A stretch of DNA of 38,524 bases from positions 1-38,524 of the forward strand of contig DAOUML010000328.1 in NCBI GenBank assembly GCA_034411635.1. Direction: 5' to 3'. The number at the start of each line of letters is the position of its first letter. Within the stretch, counting starts at the first letter, position 1. Of the stretch, positions 31,267 to 38,524 are shown in pieces. The position numbers and the translations under genes are program-made. Under the pieces are notes generated by a model. That model was not told the origin of the DNA, searched no databases, and worked only from the letters and a program-made list of their open reading frames with translations. Source of the stretch: UBA8950 sp034411635 (GTDB lineage: Bacteria; Chloroflexota; Anaerolineae; Anaerolineales; Villigracilaceae).

Positions 31267-31698
31267 CTATAAATCAACTTTGCTTTCTGTTTTTTTATTC
31301 TTCGCTTGATTCACTTGATATTCCAGCATCTCGAGAAGTTTTTGCTGGGTCTTAACGTCTACTTGTGAAAGCAAGTAGACGGCTTTTTTCATATTTTCAC
31401 TGTTTATTTCTTCCATCTTATCCTGTTTTATAGCCTCAAAGACTTCTGCTCCCAACTTGTCCGCTAGAATAATTGCTTTTTCATAACTAGGTAAGTATCC
31501 AGCACGCAACCAATTTGAAATCGTTGTTTGTCGAACTCCCAAATACCTTGCGAATTCACGCCAACTATAACCATACTCATCATTTTTTTGACTTAACCAC
31601 TGATTATATTTGGATTGCAATAATTTAGAAAAATTTGTTTCAGATAATGGTCGGGTAAAAGCTTTATCATAAGGCATGATTTCAATTCTATCAAACAT
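31267..31698 (-). CDS. XRE-type helix-turn-helix regulator
   Basis: The HTH lies in YSWREFARYLGVRQTTISNWLRAGYLPSYEKAIILADKLG, with the recognition helix VRQTTISNWLR, a Cro/C1-like domain at residues ~40-90. The C-terminal ~50 residues (NMKKAVYLLSQVDVKTQQKLLEMLEYQVNQ) are helical and may dimerise. A TATACT box (minus strand 31713-31708) stands 9 bases before the ATG without a proper ribosome binding site. It faces left towards the att repeats and diverges from the recombinase-like gene, as a phage- or ICE-type repressor would. Codon use is AT-rich, unlike the chromosome. Confidence 0.8.
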   Translation of the reverse strand: MFDRIEIMPYDKAFTRPLSETNFSKLLQSKYNQWLSQKNDEYGYSWREFARYLGVRQTTISNWLRAGYLPSYEKAIILADKLGAEVFEAIKQDKMEEINSENMKKAVYLLSQVDVKTQQKLLEMLEYQVNQAKNKKTESKVDL

Positions 31699-31999
31699 TT
31701 CCCTATCAGTATAGATATTGTGTTATCCCAACAAAACCAAAAGTCAACCTTGAATCGAAGTTTATTTTTTAGTAGACTTCTTGTCACTACAAGATTTGGT
31801 TCTCTGGGATTTTGCGTGGCCCCCCATATATAGCCGCGCCACGCGAAACACCAAAGCCTCCAAGATTCAAGATTTTAGATAATTTTCCAAAATTCTCTTA
31901 CAAACTATTAATACAATAACAGAACACGGGTTCTATAATTTTGTGCTAGAATATAGTCAACTATCCTAGTAATTGATAACTTTGAGAACTGGAGGTACT
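31699..31999. promoter_or_regulatory. Divergent control region between XRE gene and recombinase-like gene
   Basis: AT-rich, 301 bases, no gene. It holds an inverted repeat GCGTGGC (31814-31820)/GCCACGC (31838-31844) flanked by TTTT/GAAA. Towards the plus-strand gene there is a TATAAT-like box in TTCTATAATTTTG near 31935 and TAGAAT a little downstream. A palindrome ATAGTCAACTAT (about 31956-31967) may be a repressor operator. The assignment of -10 and operator is tentative. Confidence 0.35.
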
Positions 32000-32776
32000 A
32001 TGAAAAAATCTACCGCAACGAGTCGAGTTCGAAATAATGCGCTCAGGAATTTTGAACACCATATGGGCGTATCTGGAAGCGATGCAAATCCCGAACTATT
32101 AGATGAATGGGTGAGGCGAATGAATGAACAACAACTAGCGGCACAAACGATCCGAACATACTCATTTTTTATGCGAAAACAGGTTCCTCACTGGATCGCG
32201 AATATCCCCAAAGCAAAAAAAGTAATACGAACCCTTGAAATCCAAATAACAGACGTTCAACGTTTGTACCACGCAATCGGCATCGACTCAGAGCGTTCAA
32301 TGCATGACATGGCATTGGTCTCATCAATAATTATCGGTATGAATCTGAACAATATCCGCTCGTTGAGATGGTGCGATATCTCGATAATGCCAATACTATT
32401 GCGAGAATTCATTGAATATTGGTATCAGATTACACATGAACAGCCTAAGGCAGGGGAAAAAATTTTTTGTGGACGGGGCACAAGTTGGATGAATTTGCCA
32501 AAAGTAAATCTAGATTTAAATGATGCCATAACTACAGAGGAAATTAACAGACGACTGCGAAAATACCTCACGATGGGTCATGTTCCCAATGCCAAAAACT
32601 TCACGGCCACTAATTTACGCAGGTTTGGAAGGCACATCATGCAGGTTTCTAACTATTCGCAAAATGGCCTCGTATCACTTTTTTTGCCCAGCAGGAAAGA
32701 GTTGGACGAGCGATATGGAGATTTGATCTGGCTGCGCCAACGCAGGCGCAAAAATCGACATTTACAAACTGGATAA
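32000..32776 (+). CDS. Tyrosine-recombinase-like protein lacking catalytic residues
   Basis: The 258-residue protein has the two-domain plan of phage integrases. Residues ~5-70 look like the core-binding SAM-like domain (ALRNFEHHMG...QTIRTYSFFMRKQVPHW). A catalytic-domain-like part follows, with MALVSSIIIGMNLNNIRSLRWCDI aligned to the usual tGlRisEllxLrwxDi, and NFTATNLRRFGRHIM aligned to the HxLRH block. The first catalytic Arg is Asn, the neighbouring Glu is Asn, the His of HxxR is Thr/Asn, and no clear nucleophilic Tyr context follows (a Tyr occurs in DERYGDL). It may bind att sites without cleaving, or be decayed. GGAGGT precedes the ATG at 32000. Confidence 0.6.
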   Translation: MKKSTATSRVRNNALRNFEHHMGVSGSDANPELLDEWVRRMNEQQLAAQTIRTYSFFMRKQVPHWIANIPKAKKVIRTLEIQITDVQRLYHAIGIDSERSMHDMALVSSIIIGMNLNNIRSLRWCDISIMPILLREFIEYWYQITHEQPKAGEKIFCGRGTSWMNLPKVNLDLNDAITTEEINRRLRKYLTMGHVPNAKNFTATNLRRFGRHIMQVSNYSQNGLVSLFLPSRKELDERYGDLIWLRQRRRKNRHLQTG

Positions 32777-32849
32777 TAAATCGTCCATCAATTCCACCAC
32801 ATCTGATTAAACTCATCTGCTCTTCAATTAAGTAAGGAGAAATCACACA

Positions 32850-33233
32850 ATGAAAGAGTTTTTTGCAATTCTCCTGATTGGTCTGGCAACACTCTCCTGC
32901 ACCTTACTGAACCCCCGCATCGAACCAGGCCCAAGCAGGGTGATGACAGAGGCTACCGTCGCCGCAACTGAGATTCCGCTGCGCCTGCCAACAGAAATGC
33001 CTGCCCAGCACATCGTCGCCGTTGAACCATCCCCCACTCCCCTGCCCGGTTGCAAAGTTACACCTATTTATTTGAATATTCGCGCCTGCGCAGGCATTCA
33101 CTGCGCGGTGGTTGGATTTTTGAAACAGGGCGAACTGGTCGAAATTCTGCAATCAGAAAACGGCTGGTTCCAAATTACGTCAACCAGCGTCAATGACGGC
33201 TGGATCAATTCACACTATTGCGAGGAGGAATAA
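32850..33233 (+). CDS. Lipoprotein with bacterial SH3 domain
   Basis: The 127-residue protein begins with a lipoprotein signal MKEFFAILLIGLATLSC (lipobox LATLSC or ATLSC). A Pro/Thr-containing linker precedes an SH3b-type domain: CKVTPIYLNIRACAGIHCAVVGFLKQGELVEILQSENGWFQI...GWINSHYC, with the typical LNIRxxxG start and GWINSxY end, plus Cys residues that may form disulfides. Such domains bind cell-wall or surface ligands. AAGGAG precedes the ATG. It ends 2 bases before the membrane-protein gene, so the two are co-expressed element cargo. Confidence 0.82.
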   Translation: MKEFFAILLIGLATLSCTLLNPRIEPGPSRVMTEATVAATEIPLRLPTEMPAQHIVAVEPSPTPLPGCKVTPIYLNIRACAGIHCAVVGFLKQGELVEILQSENGWFQITSTSVNDGWINSHYCEEE

Positions 33234-33235
33234 CC

Positions 33236-34171
33236 ATGAAAACTTTGTGGAAAGCGCTTGCCAAAATTGCTTTTTATGCGATTGCCCTGGGACTGATGGG
33301 ATATGCCGCGATGAGGACGCTCCATTTTATTCAGGCCACCTTGCCCGCAGACCAACAAATTCTTGGCTACCTGGCGCTACTGGCAACCAGCGGCGGCGCG
33401 GTGGCCTGGTTGCTGGTCTTCCTGCACGCAGCTGAAGGTGTCGGTCAGAAAGCGGTCTCTTTCATCATGGTCCTGGTCTGTCTGCTCGGCGAATTTGCCC
33501 TGTTCGCGTTTGACACCCTGCTGGTGACTGGCGAAGCCGGGCTGATTACAGGCATGAGCGCGGATGAGATTCGAGCCGTCGTTATTGGCATGTCTGGACT
33601 GATTGCCGCCAACATCGGCTCCACCGTAGCCTATCACCTGCTGGACACCGGAAACATGCGCCACATGCGCGAGGAATTTGTAAAAGACCGCCTGGAGAGC
33701 GAGGCTATGAAACTGATCGAGAAACGGGGCGAGGAAATCGCCCGCGACATGGCCCCCAAACTGGCCGAGCAGTGGGCGCAAGAGTTTGAGGAACGTTTCA
33801 AAAATATCGCGTCACTTGGCATTGGGCAAACTGCGCGCGAGAAAAAAACACAACCTGTGCAGTTGATGCCGCCCCTTTGGTTCAACAAAAATGGCAAGTC
33901 CCAGGCTTTGCAAACGCCTGATGGCCCAGAGGAAGGGATTACAGGCTATTACCGCATCCTCATCAACGACGAAAATGCCAGGGCGCATGTCGTGCAGGAT
34001 TTCACCCCTGCAACCAAAAGCGAGTTTGAAGCAATCAGAAAACGGCTTGCGCAGTCAGGCAGTGAACGCTACGCAGTCTGGTCTGACCTGCCACTGGAGC
34101 GCGAGCCAATCGCCCTGACTTCGGCTCACAAAAACGGAAACGGCAACGGCGCAAACCCGGATTTTCACTAA
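33236..34171 (+). CDS. Membrane protein of unknown function with cytoplasmic coiled-coil tail
   Basis: I do not recognise the family. There are four predicted membrane helices in residues ~8-140 (AFYAIALGLMGYAAM, ILGYLALLATSGGAVAWLLVFL, VSFIMVLVCLLGEFALFAF, AVVIGMSGLIAANIGSTVAYHLL). A charged, helical, possibly coiled-coil segment follows (HMREEFVKDRLESEAMKLIEKRGEEIARDMAPKLAEQWAQEFEERF), then a soluble end with WSDLPLEREPIAL. GAGGAGG stands before the ATG at 33236. Similar small membrane proteins occur near parA in ICE-like elements of uncultured bacteria, but this is memory, not evidence. It probably lies in one transcript with the SH3 lipoprotein. Confidence 0.7.
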   Translation: MKTLWKALAKIAFYAIALGLMGYAAMRTLHFIQATLPADQQILGYLALLATSGGAVAWLLVFLHAAEGVGQKAVSFIMVLVCLLGEFALFAFDTLLVTGEAGLITGMSADEIRAVVIGMSGLIAANIGSTVAYHLLDTGNMRHMREEFVKDRLESEAMKLIEKRGEEIARDMAPKLAEQWAQEFEERFKNIASLGIGQTAREKKTQPVQLMPPLWFNKNGKSQALQTPDGPEEGITGYYRILINDENARAHVVQDFTPATKSEFEAIRKRLAQSGSERYAVWSDLPLEREPIALTSAHKNGNGNGANPDFH

Positions 34172-34233
34172 GCCAGCCCCAGGCGCGACTTCACCTGGAC
34201 GACGTACAACCGCTCGTCTCAGAACGTCTCCAG

Positions 34234-34470
34234 GTGAAGATTCCGCCCCGGCGAGGCAGCGGGAAGCGGGATACGGACGCGGACGAGGCCTGTGTCCTGA
34301 CGATGGCCGCTCTGGGCGCGGTCAATCGCTGGGCTGGCGTGAAATGGAAAAACGCCCAGGATAGCAACGGCAACCCGATTGCAATCGCAATCATCCCTGG
34401 CGCCAGGTTCAACGATAACCAGGGAAAAACCACGCTTGATCGTATTCAACCATTCGACACCCGACAATAA
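34234..34470 (+). CDS. Small hypothetical ORF between the membrane protein and parA
   Basis: The frame is open from just after a TGA at 34084 to the TAA at 34470 and reads as sensible protein (e.g. DEACVLTMAALGAVNRWAGVKWKNAQDSNGNPIAIAIIPG). The only usual start is a GTG at 34234 without a ribosome binding site, while the frame upstream of it (LHLDDVQPLVSERLQ) looks equally coding. A rare start, translational coupling to the preceding stop, or a lost start codon are possible. No family is recognised. It fills most of the 321-base gap before parA. Confidence 0.4.
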   Translation: MKIPPRRGSGKRDTDADEACVLTMAALGAVNRWAGVKWKNAQDSNGNPIAIAIIPGARFNDNQGKTTLDRIQPFDTRQ

Positions 34471-34492
34471 ACTGTTGGAGAAAAGAGGCCCC

Positions 34493-35236
34493 ATGAAAAT
34501 TATTACTGTTACCAACCAGAAAGGCGGCGTGGGCAAAACGACCACCGTCATCAGCCTCGCGCACGGCCTGGCCCTGACCGGAAAACGCGTGCTGATCATC
34601 GACCTCGACCCGCAGGGACAATCTGCCGTCTCGCTCGGCTTGAACACAGAGCCTGCCGTTTTCCAACTACTGCTCTCCCCCACCGTCCAACCGAAAACCC
34701 TGTTGCGCCATAGCGGACGCGAAAACCTGTGGCTCATCCCCGGCGACCAGACCACCGCCACCGCCCAAATCGTCATGGCCGCTGAACAGCGCCCAATGGA
34801 GGCGATTGCCCAGACCATCAAGCCCCTATCGCGCGATTTTGATGTGGTCGTCTTTGACACCGCCCCATCCGTCGGCGGTATCCAGGAGCGGGCCGTCTGG
34901 GCGTCTGGTCTGGTGCTTATTCCGGTTGCCACAGATTACCTGGCTGTCGACAGCCTCGACAAAACCCTGGGCATGCTGACCCGCTTTGTGCAACAGGGCT
35001 GGCAGGGACAATTGGCGGGCATCCTGCCAACGATGTACGACACCGTCACCCGCGAGAGCCGCAACGCGATGGAGTATCTGACCAAGCAATATGCGGGCAA
35101 ACTGCTCGACCCCATCCGGCGCGCCACCGTATTGCGCGAGTGCGCTTCAGACAGCCAAACCATTTGGGAAAAAGCAAGCCAAACCCCGGTCGCGGGTGAT
35201 TTCCAAAAACTAATCCGGGAGATTGCCAAACAATGA
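34493..35236 (+). CDS. parA: ParA family partition ATPase
   Basis: The deviant Walker A KGGVGKTT is at residues 10-17 of MKIITVTNQKGGVGKTT, preceded by no HTH, so it is a short, type Ib-like ParA (247 residues). Further motifs are VLIIDLDPQGQSAVSLGL (Walker A') and FDVVVFDTAPSVGGIQERAVWASGLVLIPV (Walker B). ParA moves plasmid copies over the nucleoid with a centromere-binding partner. The Met at 34493 starts the protein; upstream extension would add 38 unrelated residues. The stop overlaps the next gene by 4 bases (ATGA). Confidence 0.92.
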   Translation: MKIITVTNQKGGVGKTTTVISLAHGLALTGKRVLIIDLDPQGQSAVSLGLNTEPAVFQLLLSPTVQPKTLLRHSGRENLWLIPGDQTTATAQIVMAAEQRPMEAIAQTIKPLSRDFDVVVFDTAPSVGGIQERAVWASGLVLIPVATDYLAVDSLDKTLGMLTRFVQQGWQGQLAGILPTMYDTVTRESRNAMEYLTKQYAGKLLDPIRRATVLRECASDSQTIWEKASQTPVAGDFQKLIREIAKQ

Positions 35237-35859
35237 GTTGGGACAAAATGACCCCCGTCCACCCGCACGAACTGATCCCGCGCGCCGAGAAAAAGGCGCG
35301 CAACCAACAATCTCGCGAGTGGGAAAAGAAAAACCCACCCACCTGCTTCAGCATTCCCGCGCCCCTGGCCCAAACCGCCCACGCGGTGCGCGAGAAGATT
35401 TTGAGTTGCGCCGAGTTTGATGAGGCCGGACGCCCTCGCCTGGACCCAATCACGGCAGATGTGGCGGCTTGCGTATTGCTCAGTTGGGCAATTGCTCAAG
35501 TCGCAAACACGCCCAGTTTGATCCCGGTCTCGAACACCCCACATTCAAAAACTGGCCTAACCGCCTACGCCGCCGAATGGAACACCTGGCACACGCCGCC
35601 GCCCTTCCCTAAACCAACGCGCAAACGAAAGAAAGGCAAAAGCCCACAGCCAAAGTTGAACCTGTCTTATCGCATTCCAACGTTCATGAAAGATGAGGTT
35701 CACGCAATCACAAAACGCACAGGATTGCCGCTGGGCGAGGTTTTTCTGCGTCTGCTGCAAATCGGTCTGGATGATTACAAGGCCATGAAATTTCGGTTTG
35801 CGATTGAACCAGAAGTCGTCTATCGCAGCGCGACCTGGCAGAGGCTTTCGGATGGATAA
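35233..35859 (+). CDS. Putative centromere-binding protein with C-terminal ribbon-helix-helix domain
   Basis: The 208-residue protein is translated from an ATGA overlap with parA. Residues ~137-180 are LSYRIPTFMKDEVHAITKRTGLPLGEVFLRLLQIGLDDY: a short strand followed by two helices, the MetJ/Arc-type ribbon-helix-helix pattern. It follows a basic linker (KPTRKRKKGKSPQPK). The N-terminal part is Pro-rich and of unknown fold. The ParA-RHH gene pair with a repeat array directly downstream (35905-35980) is the arrangement of type Ib/III-like partition loci, where the RHH protein binds the centromere. I infer a ParB/ParG-like role; direct family recognition is lacking. Confidence 0.65.
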   Translation: MSWDKMTPVHPHELIPRAEKKARNQQSREWEKKNPPTCFSIPAPLAQTAHAVREKILSCAEFDEAGRPRLDPITADVAACVLLSWAIAQVANTPSLIPVSNTPHSKTGLTAYAAEWNTWHTPPPFPKPTRKRKKGKSPQPKLNLSYRIPTFMKDEVHAITKRTGLPLGEVFLRLLQIGLDDYKAMKFRFAIEPEVVYRSATWQRLSDG

Positions 35860-35904
35860 GCGATTCCCCGGAAAACCACTCGAATTTTTTGGGCAAAAAA
35901 TCTT

Positions 35905-35980
35905 GGTATGCGGTCACGCATACTACCGCATACCGGCCCGCATACCGTTGCATACCAATCCGCATACCGGCCCGCATACC
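35905..35980. repeat. GCATACC array, candidate centromere (parS/parC-like)
   Basis: GCATAC(C/T) begins at 35918, 35928, 35940, 35950, 35962 and 35974, with an inverted copy GGTATGC at 35905-35911. The spacings are 10, 12, 10, 12 and 12 bases, about one helical turn each, so all copies face the same side of the DNA. It lies 45 bases past the RHH gene and 145 bases before the initiator gene. Confidence 0.8.
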
Positions 35981-36000
35981 AAGACCTTCCAGAACGCCCG

Positions 36001-36029
36001 ATATGGCCCGCAATTTGGGTGGGCCATAT
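36001..36029. promoter_or_regulatory. Perfect 9-bp inverted repeat ATATGGCCC/GGGCCATAT
   Basis: The arms are 36001-36009 and 36021-36029, separated by 11 bases, between the GCATACC array and the initiator gene. There is no T-run, so an operator of the replication gene is more likely than a terminator. Confidence 0.4.
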
Positions 36030-36124
36030 CAAATGTCATCCGAAAAACAAAGGCCCCTTAGCGGCCCGCTGTGAATTTTTATCAAAACTATCTTGGAAAT
36101 TATTTTAGACTGAGGAGAATGCCC

Positions 36125-38356
36125 ATGAAACCTGAAAATGTCTGGAATTACACGCTGGACATGCTCGCAGGAACGCCGGTCGGCGAGGCTGCCGCGCAAT
36201 GTAAACCCATCGCGTACAACCAAAAAAACCGAACCTTTACCATCCTGGCCCCAAACAAACGAATTGCCTTCATGGTGGACACGCCCTCTGTCGTCGATCA
36301 CCTCAAGTCATTCCTGGAACTTATTGGTGACACAGAACTAAAACTGGATGTCCAGATTGAGAACACCGAAGAGAGCGAATTCCCGGAAGATCCCATCTTT
36401 CCTGGTTGGGCGCAGGTACTCGAAACGCTCCAAAGAGAATATCCACGCGCATCCTTCGACGCCTGGATGCGAGAAACCTGGCCGCTCAGCCTGTCGGATG
36501 GCATCCTGACGATTGGCGCGCGTAACTCCTATGCGGCGGAATGGCTGAGCGAAAGGCTAACGGATCGGGTCGGGAACCTGGCCTCCACGCTGCTCGGTGA
36601 GACGGTGCAAGTGAACTTCATCTGTGCCAGGCCCCCCGAAAACGACATCACGGACGAAGATGACAATATCGAAGACGAGGATACACAGACAACAGGCAAG
36701 AGCGTCTGCATCGAGCAAGCAGCACATACTGCGTATCAGGACGAAGTAGATACCCACGAAAAAATCTACCTGCCAGGATACGCCTTACGCCTGCTCTGGC
36801 ACGGAGATTTGACAGCCAAAGAAATGTCGCTGTGGGTCGCATTCAGACAATCCACCTACTACGACTGGAGCAAAGGCAAGCCTGCCAAAAGAAACATCCC
36901 ATACTGGGACGTGTTGCGTTTTGCCAATATGAGCAGGGTTAGCTTTGAGCGCGAGTTGTCTGGCAAAGACTCCATTGCTGGCAATATGGTGACAATACTA
37001 CCAGATGAAACCCCTACCACCACTGACCCCCGATATGCCAATGCCAGGCGCTACATCGTACAAGTCAGCCCACGCCTGAGCAGCAAGGACTGCAACGCGT
37101 TGCACACCATCCTGTACCGGGCAACCATCGAGGCAGGCAGCATGGAAGAGTCGCTGAAGTTGATAGAGCAAACCCTTATCGCAATGCTAGAAGACTCGCC
37201 ATCCAGATACCTGAACGACAAGCAGAATCAGGAGTTTCCTGCTAGCCGTTGGCCGAAAAGTATTGCCGAAATTGTGCGCCTGGTTACTGGTTACAAAGGC
37301 GATATGCCACAGAGCATACTGACTGCCGCCGAAAAATTGCAAGACCGAATCGTCAACGGATTTGGGAATGCTGCAATTTCCCTGTACTACCTGAAAGAGG
37401 TTGCCCCGCGCCTGAATCTCTCGCAAGCCCAAATGTGGGCCATCATCGTATTGCGATATCGCGTCTGGCAAGATCACCTCGAAGGCGACAATCTGGGCTA
37501 CGCTGTTTTCTTCGGCGGTCTGGATGAATTGGCCGAGAGAGTGGGAACAACATTGCGAACGGTTAAAAACTGGCTGCTCGACCCGGCCTTCTGCATGTTG
37601 GCTATGTTGCAAGATACAGACGGCATTGAACTTTCGGCGCAATGGCCCCGAAATACCGCAATTTTTGACGTGCGTTTGACCGAACCAACCGAACGGGAAT
37701 GGGTTGAGTTCAGCGAAAACTGGAAAAAATGGTACACGGAATTGGAAAAAGTGATACATGGAACTGGAAAAAGTGATACACGGAATTGGAAAAAGTGGTA
37801 CATGGAATTGGAAAAAGTGATACACGGTTTTGGAAAAAGTGATACACGGTTAAAAAGATTCATATTAAACATACAAACAAACAACACAAAGATCCATGAA
37901 TCCCCACAAACCCCGCGCCATTCGGCGCAAAAACCTGGGAAGGGGGGGAGCCGGGCTTATTGGGATTGGGATTTTTTGATGTCTCGAAACGCTGTTGGCA
38001 AGCCAATGTCGATAAAACTACTGAATGACAACAAAACCGAAAAGCGCGACATCGCCCACCTGTGCAAAAAATTTGTCTCCTGGATTTTGTACGGCTATTC
38101 CGAAGCCGGACGCGGCTTATCCAGCCCCGTATCCAACGCCCTGGCCCGGTTGCGAGAAAATTCTTACACCGGCGCAGGCGGCGATTTTGACCGCCTGGCC
38201 GCGCTGCCGCCCAATACCCTGCGCGCCTTTATCGACTTCGACCTGGCCGGGCGCGACCTGCCAGACAACCATCTGGCCGACGCCTACACATTCAACTTCG
38301 CCAACCTGCCCGAAGCCGCCAAACGCGAACTGCGCGGACGGCTGTTCGAGGACTGA
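36125..38356 (+). CDS. Replication-initiator-like protein with DnaA-N-like domains and internal iterons
   Basis: A 743-residue protein. Counted from 36125, a domain near residues ~80-175 (GWAQVLETLQREYPRASFDAWMRETWPL...GILTIGARNSYAAEWLSERL) matches the DnaA N-terminal domain; the ~80 residues before it (VWNYTLDML...RTFTILAPNKRIAFMV) look like a second, weaker copy. An acidic linker follows, then a helical region (YALRLLWHGDLTAKEMSLWVAF, WDVLRFANMSRVSFERELSG) typical of winged-helix initiators. Residues 533-576 are two copies of a 22-residue repeat encoded by six DNA iterons. No ATPase motif is seen. GAGGAG is correctly spaced for the ATG at 36125, not for 36119 or GTG 36071. Confidence 0.6.
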   Translation: MKPENVWNYTLDMLAGTPVGEAAAQCKPIAYNQKNRTFTILAPNKRIAFMVDTPSVVDHLKSFLELIGDTELKLDVQIENTEESEFPEDPIFPGWAQVLETLQREYPRASFDAWMRETWPLSLSDGILTIGARNSYAAEWLSERLTDRVGNLASTLLGETVQVNFICARPPENDITDEDDNIEDEDTQTTGKSVCIEQAAHTAYQDEVDTHEKIYLPGYALRLLWHGDLTAKEMSLWVAFRQSTYYDWSKGKPAKRNIPYWDVLRFANMSRVSFERELSGKDSIAGNMVTILPDETPTTTDPRYANARRYIVQVSPRLSSKDCNALHTILYRATIEAGSMEESLKLIEQTLIAMLEDSPSRYLNDKQNQEFPASRWPKSIAEIVRLVTGYKGDMPQSILTAAEKLQDRIVNGFGNAAISLYYLKEVAPRLNLSQAQMWAIIVLRYRVWQDHLEGDNLGYAVFFGGLDELAERVGTTLRTVKNWLLDPAFCMLAMLQDTDGIELSAQWPRNTAIFDVRLTEPTEREWVEFSENWKKWYTELEKVIHGTGKSDTRNWKKWYMELEKVIHGFGKSDTRLKRFILNIQTNNTKIHESPQTPRHSAQKPGKGGSRAYWDWDFLMSRNAVGKPMSIKLLNDNKTEKRDIAHLCKKFVSWILYGYSEAGRGLSSPVSNALARLRENSYTGAGGDFDRLAALPPNTLRAFIDFDLAGRDLPDNHLADAYTFNFANLPEAAKRELRGRLFED
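37721..37852 (+). repeat. Six 22-bp iterons inside the initiator gene
   Basis: Tandem units with consensus TGGAAAAAGTGATACACGG plus three bases start at 37721, 37743, 37765, 37787, 37809 and 37831 with few substitutions. Twenty-two bases equals two helical turns and is not a multiple of three, so all frames are used in rotation. That implies selection on DNA rather than on peptide. The following 50 bases (37853-37905) are AT-rich, like a DNA-unwinding element. Confidence 0.9.
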
Positions 38357-38372
38357 ACATCGAAAGAACCAC

Positions 38373-38524
38373 ATGACTGATAATAATTTTTTCTTTGCCG
38401 GAAAAATCACACTGCCCGAAAACGACGATTTCGAGACAAACCTGCCCCAGCGAGGCGAGTTTTACGAGCGATTTATCGTCATCACCGACCACAAAAACAA
38501 AGGCGGCTTTCACCACATCATCGC
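38373..38524 (+). CDS. Partial hypothetical protein (runs off the window)
   Basis: An ATG 16 bases after the initiator stop opens a frame that continues to the window end for 50 codons. It starts MTDNNFFFAGKITLPENDDF and continues with FYERFIVITDHKNKGGFHHII. Codon use and the tight spacing support a real gene in the same transcript. No ribosome binding site stronger than GAAAGAA is seen. No family is recognised from the fragment. Confidence 0.6.
   Translation, partial: MTDNNFFFAGKITLPENDDFETNLPQRGEFYERFIVITDHKNKGGFHHII

Larger units (their letters stand above)
31042..38524. mobile_element. Integrated plasmid-like element (left boundary in window)
   Basis: The tRNA-Leu remnant marks the junction. 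To its right are repeats related to the core site, an XRE regulator, a recombinase-like protein, exported proteins, ParA with an RHH partner and a GCATACC array, and a replication-initiator-like gene with iterons. The 31.2-32.8 kb part is distinctly AT-rich compared with the chromosome on the left. No heptamer arrays occur here. The right end, transfer genes and any intact tRNA-Leu must lie beyond the window. ICE, IME or integrative plasmid cannot be distinguished. Confidence 0.75.

Noticed and set aside
37187..37887. Minus-strand ORFs with YHFFQF repeats
   Set aside because: They are translations of the iterons on the opposite strand of the initiator gene; the repeat length rotates all frames open.

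Overview
The window looks like a piece of a Chloroflexota (Anaerolineae-type) genome with an integrated mobile element at its right end. The assignment is an inference. It rests on threonine-proline (TPT) stalks on a TadE-like surface protein and a lipoprotein, Tad-pilus genes without an outer-membrane secretin, an archaeal/eukaryotic-type prolyl-tRNA synthetase, a MurA with Asp in place of the catalytic Cys, intergenic heptamer repeats, and several start codons that sit 6-9 nt behind a TATAAT-like box with no ribosome binding site.

Chromosomal part (1-31041). Bases 1-578 are non-coding and rich in inverted repeats. A minus-strand Tad (Flp-type pilus) block follows: prepilin peptidase, a TadE, a TadG with a vWA domain, and a large TadE with Ig-like repeats and a Thr-rich stalk. 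Next come murA, a lipoprotein, thioredoxin and an OsmC protein, then ftsY and prfB (with the programmed +1 frameshift). A four-gene BMP-type nucleoside ABC transporter (two permeases, binding lipoprotein, double ATPase) precedes proline dehydrogenase. On the minus strand lies cca-hisG-amidase, with 4-bp overlaps. Further right is a compact minus-strand cluster that reads GTP cyclohydrolase II, RibD-type reductase, MDR dehydrogenase, divergent PTPS/QueD, GT4 glycosyltransferase, SAM methyltransferase. It resembles a pathway for a GTP-derived, glycosylated and methylated small molecule rather than riboflavin synthesis. A PlsC-like acyltransferase diverges from a plus-strand unit of MazG-like pyrophosphohydrolase, LOG-family protein, ProRS and a HEAT/AlkD-like protein. 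That unit is preceded by what reads as a complete transcription attenuator: a Pro-rich leader peptide, an antiterminator strand and a terminator.

Mobile part (31042-38524 and beyond). The 3' half of a tRNA-Leu(GAG) gene marks the element's left boundary. Inside it are short repeats that match the tRNA-derived core, an XRE-type regulator, a degenerate tyrosine-recombinase-like protein, an SH3 lipoprotein, a four-helix membrane protein, ParA, a ribbon-helix-helix protein, a GCATACC array (candidate centromere), and a large replication-initiator-like protein. That last gene carries six 22-bp iterons inside its coding sequence. This is the outfit of an integrated plasmid-like element (ICE/IME or integrative plasmid); the other end is outside the window.

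The most interesting items are the proline attenuator upstream of the proS unit, the in-gene iteron origin with its partition locus, and the six-gene pterin-like cluster with a PTPS homologue that has lost the canonical active-site residues.
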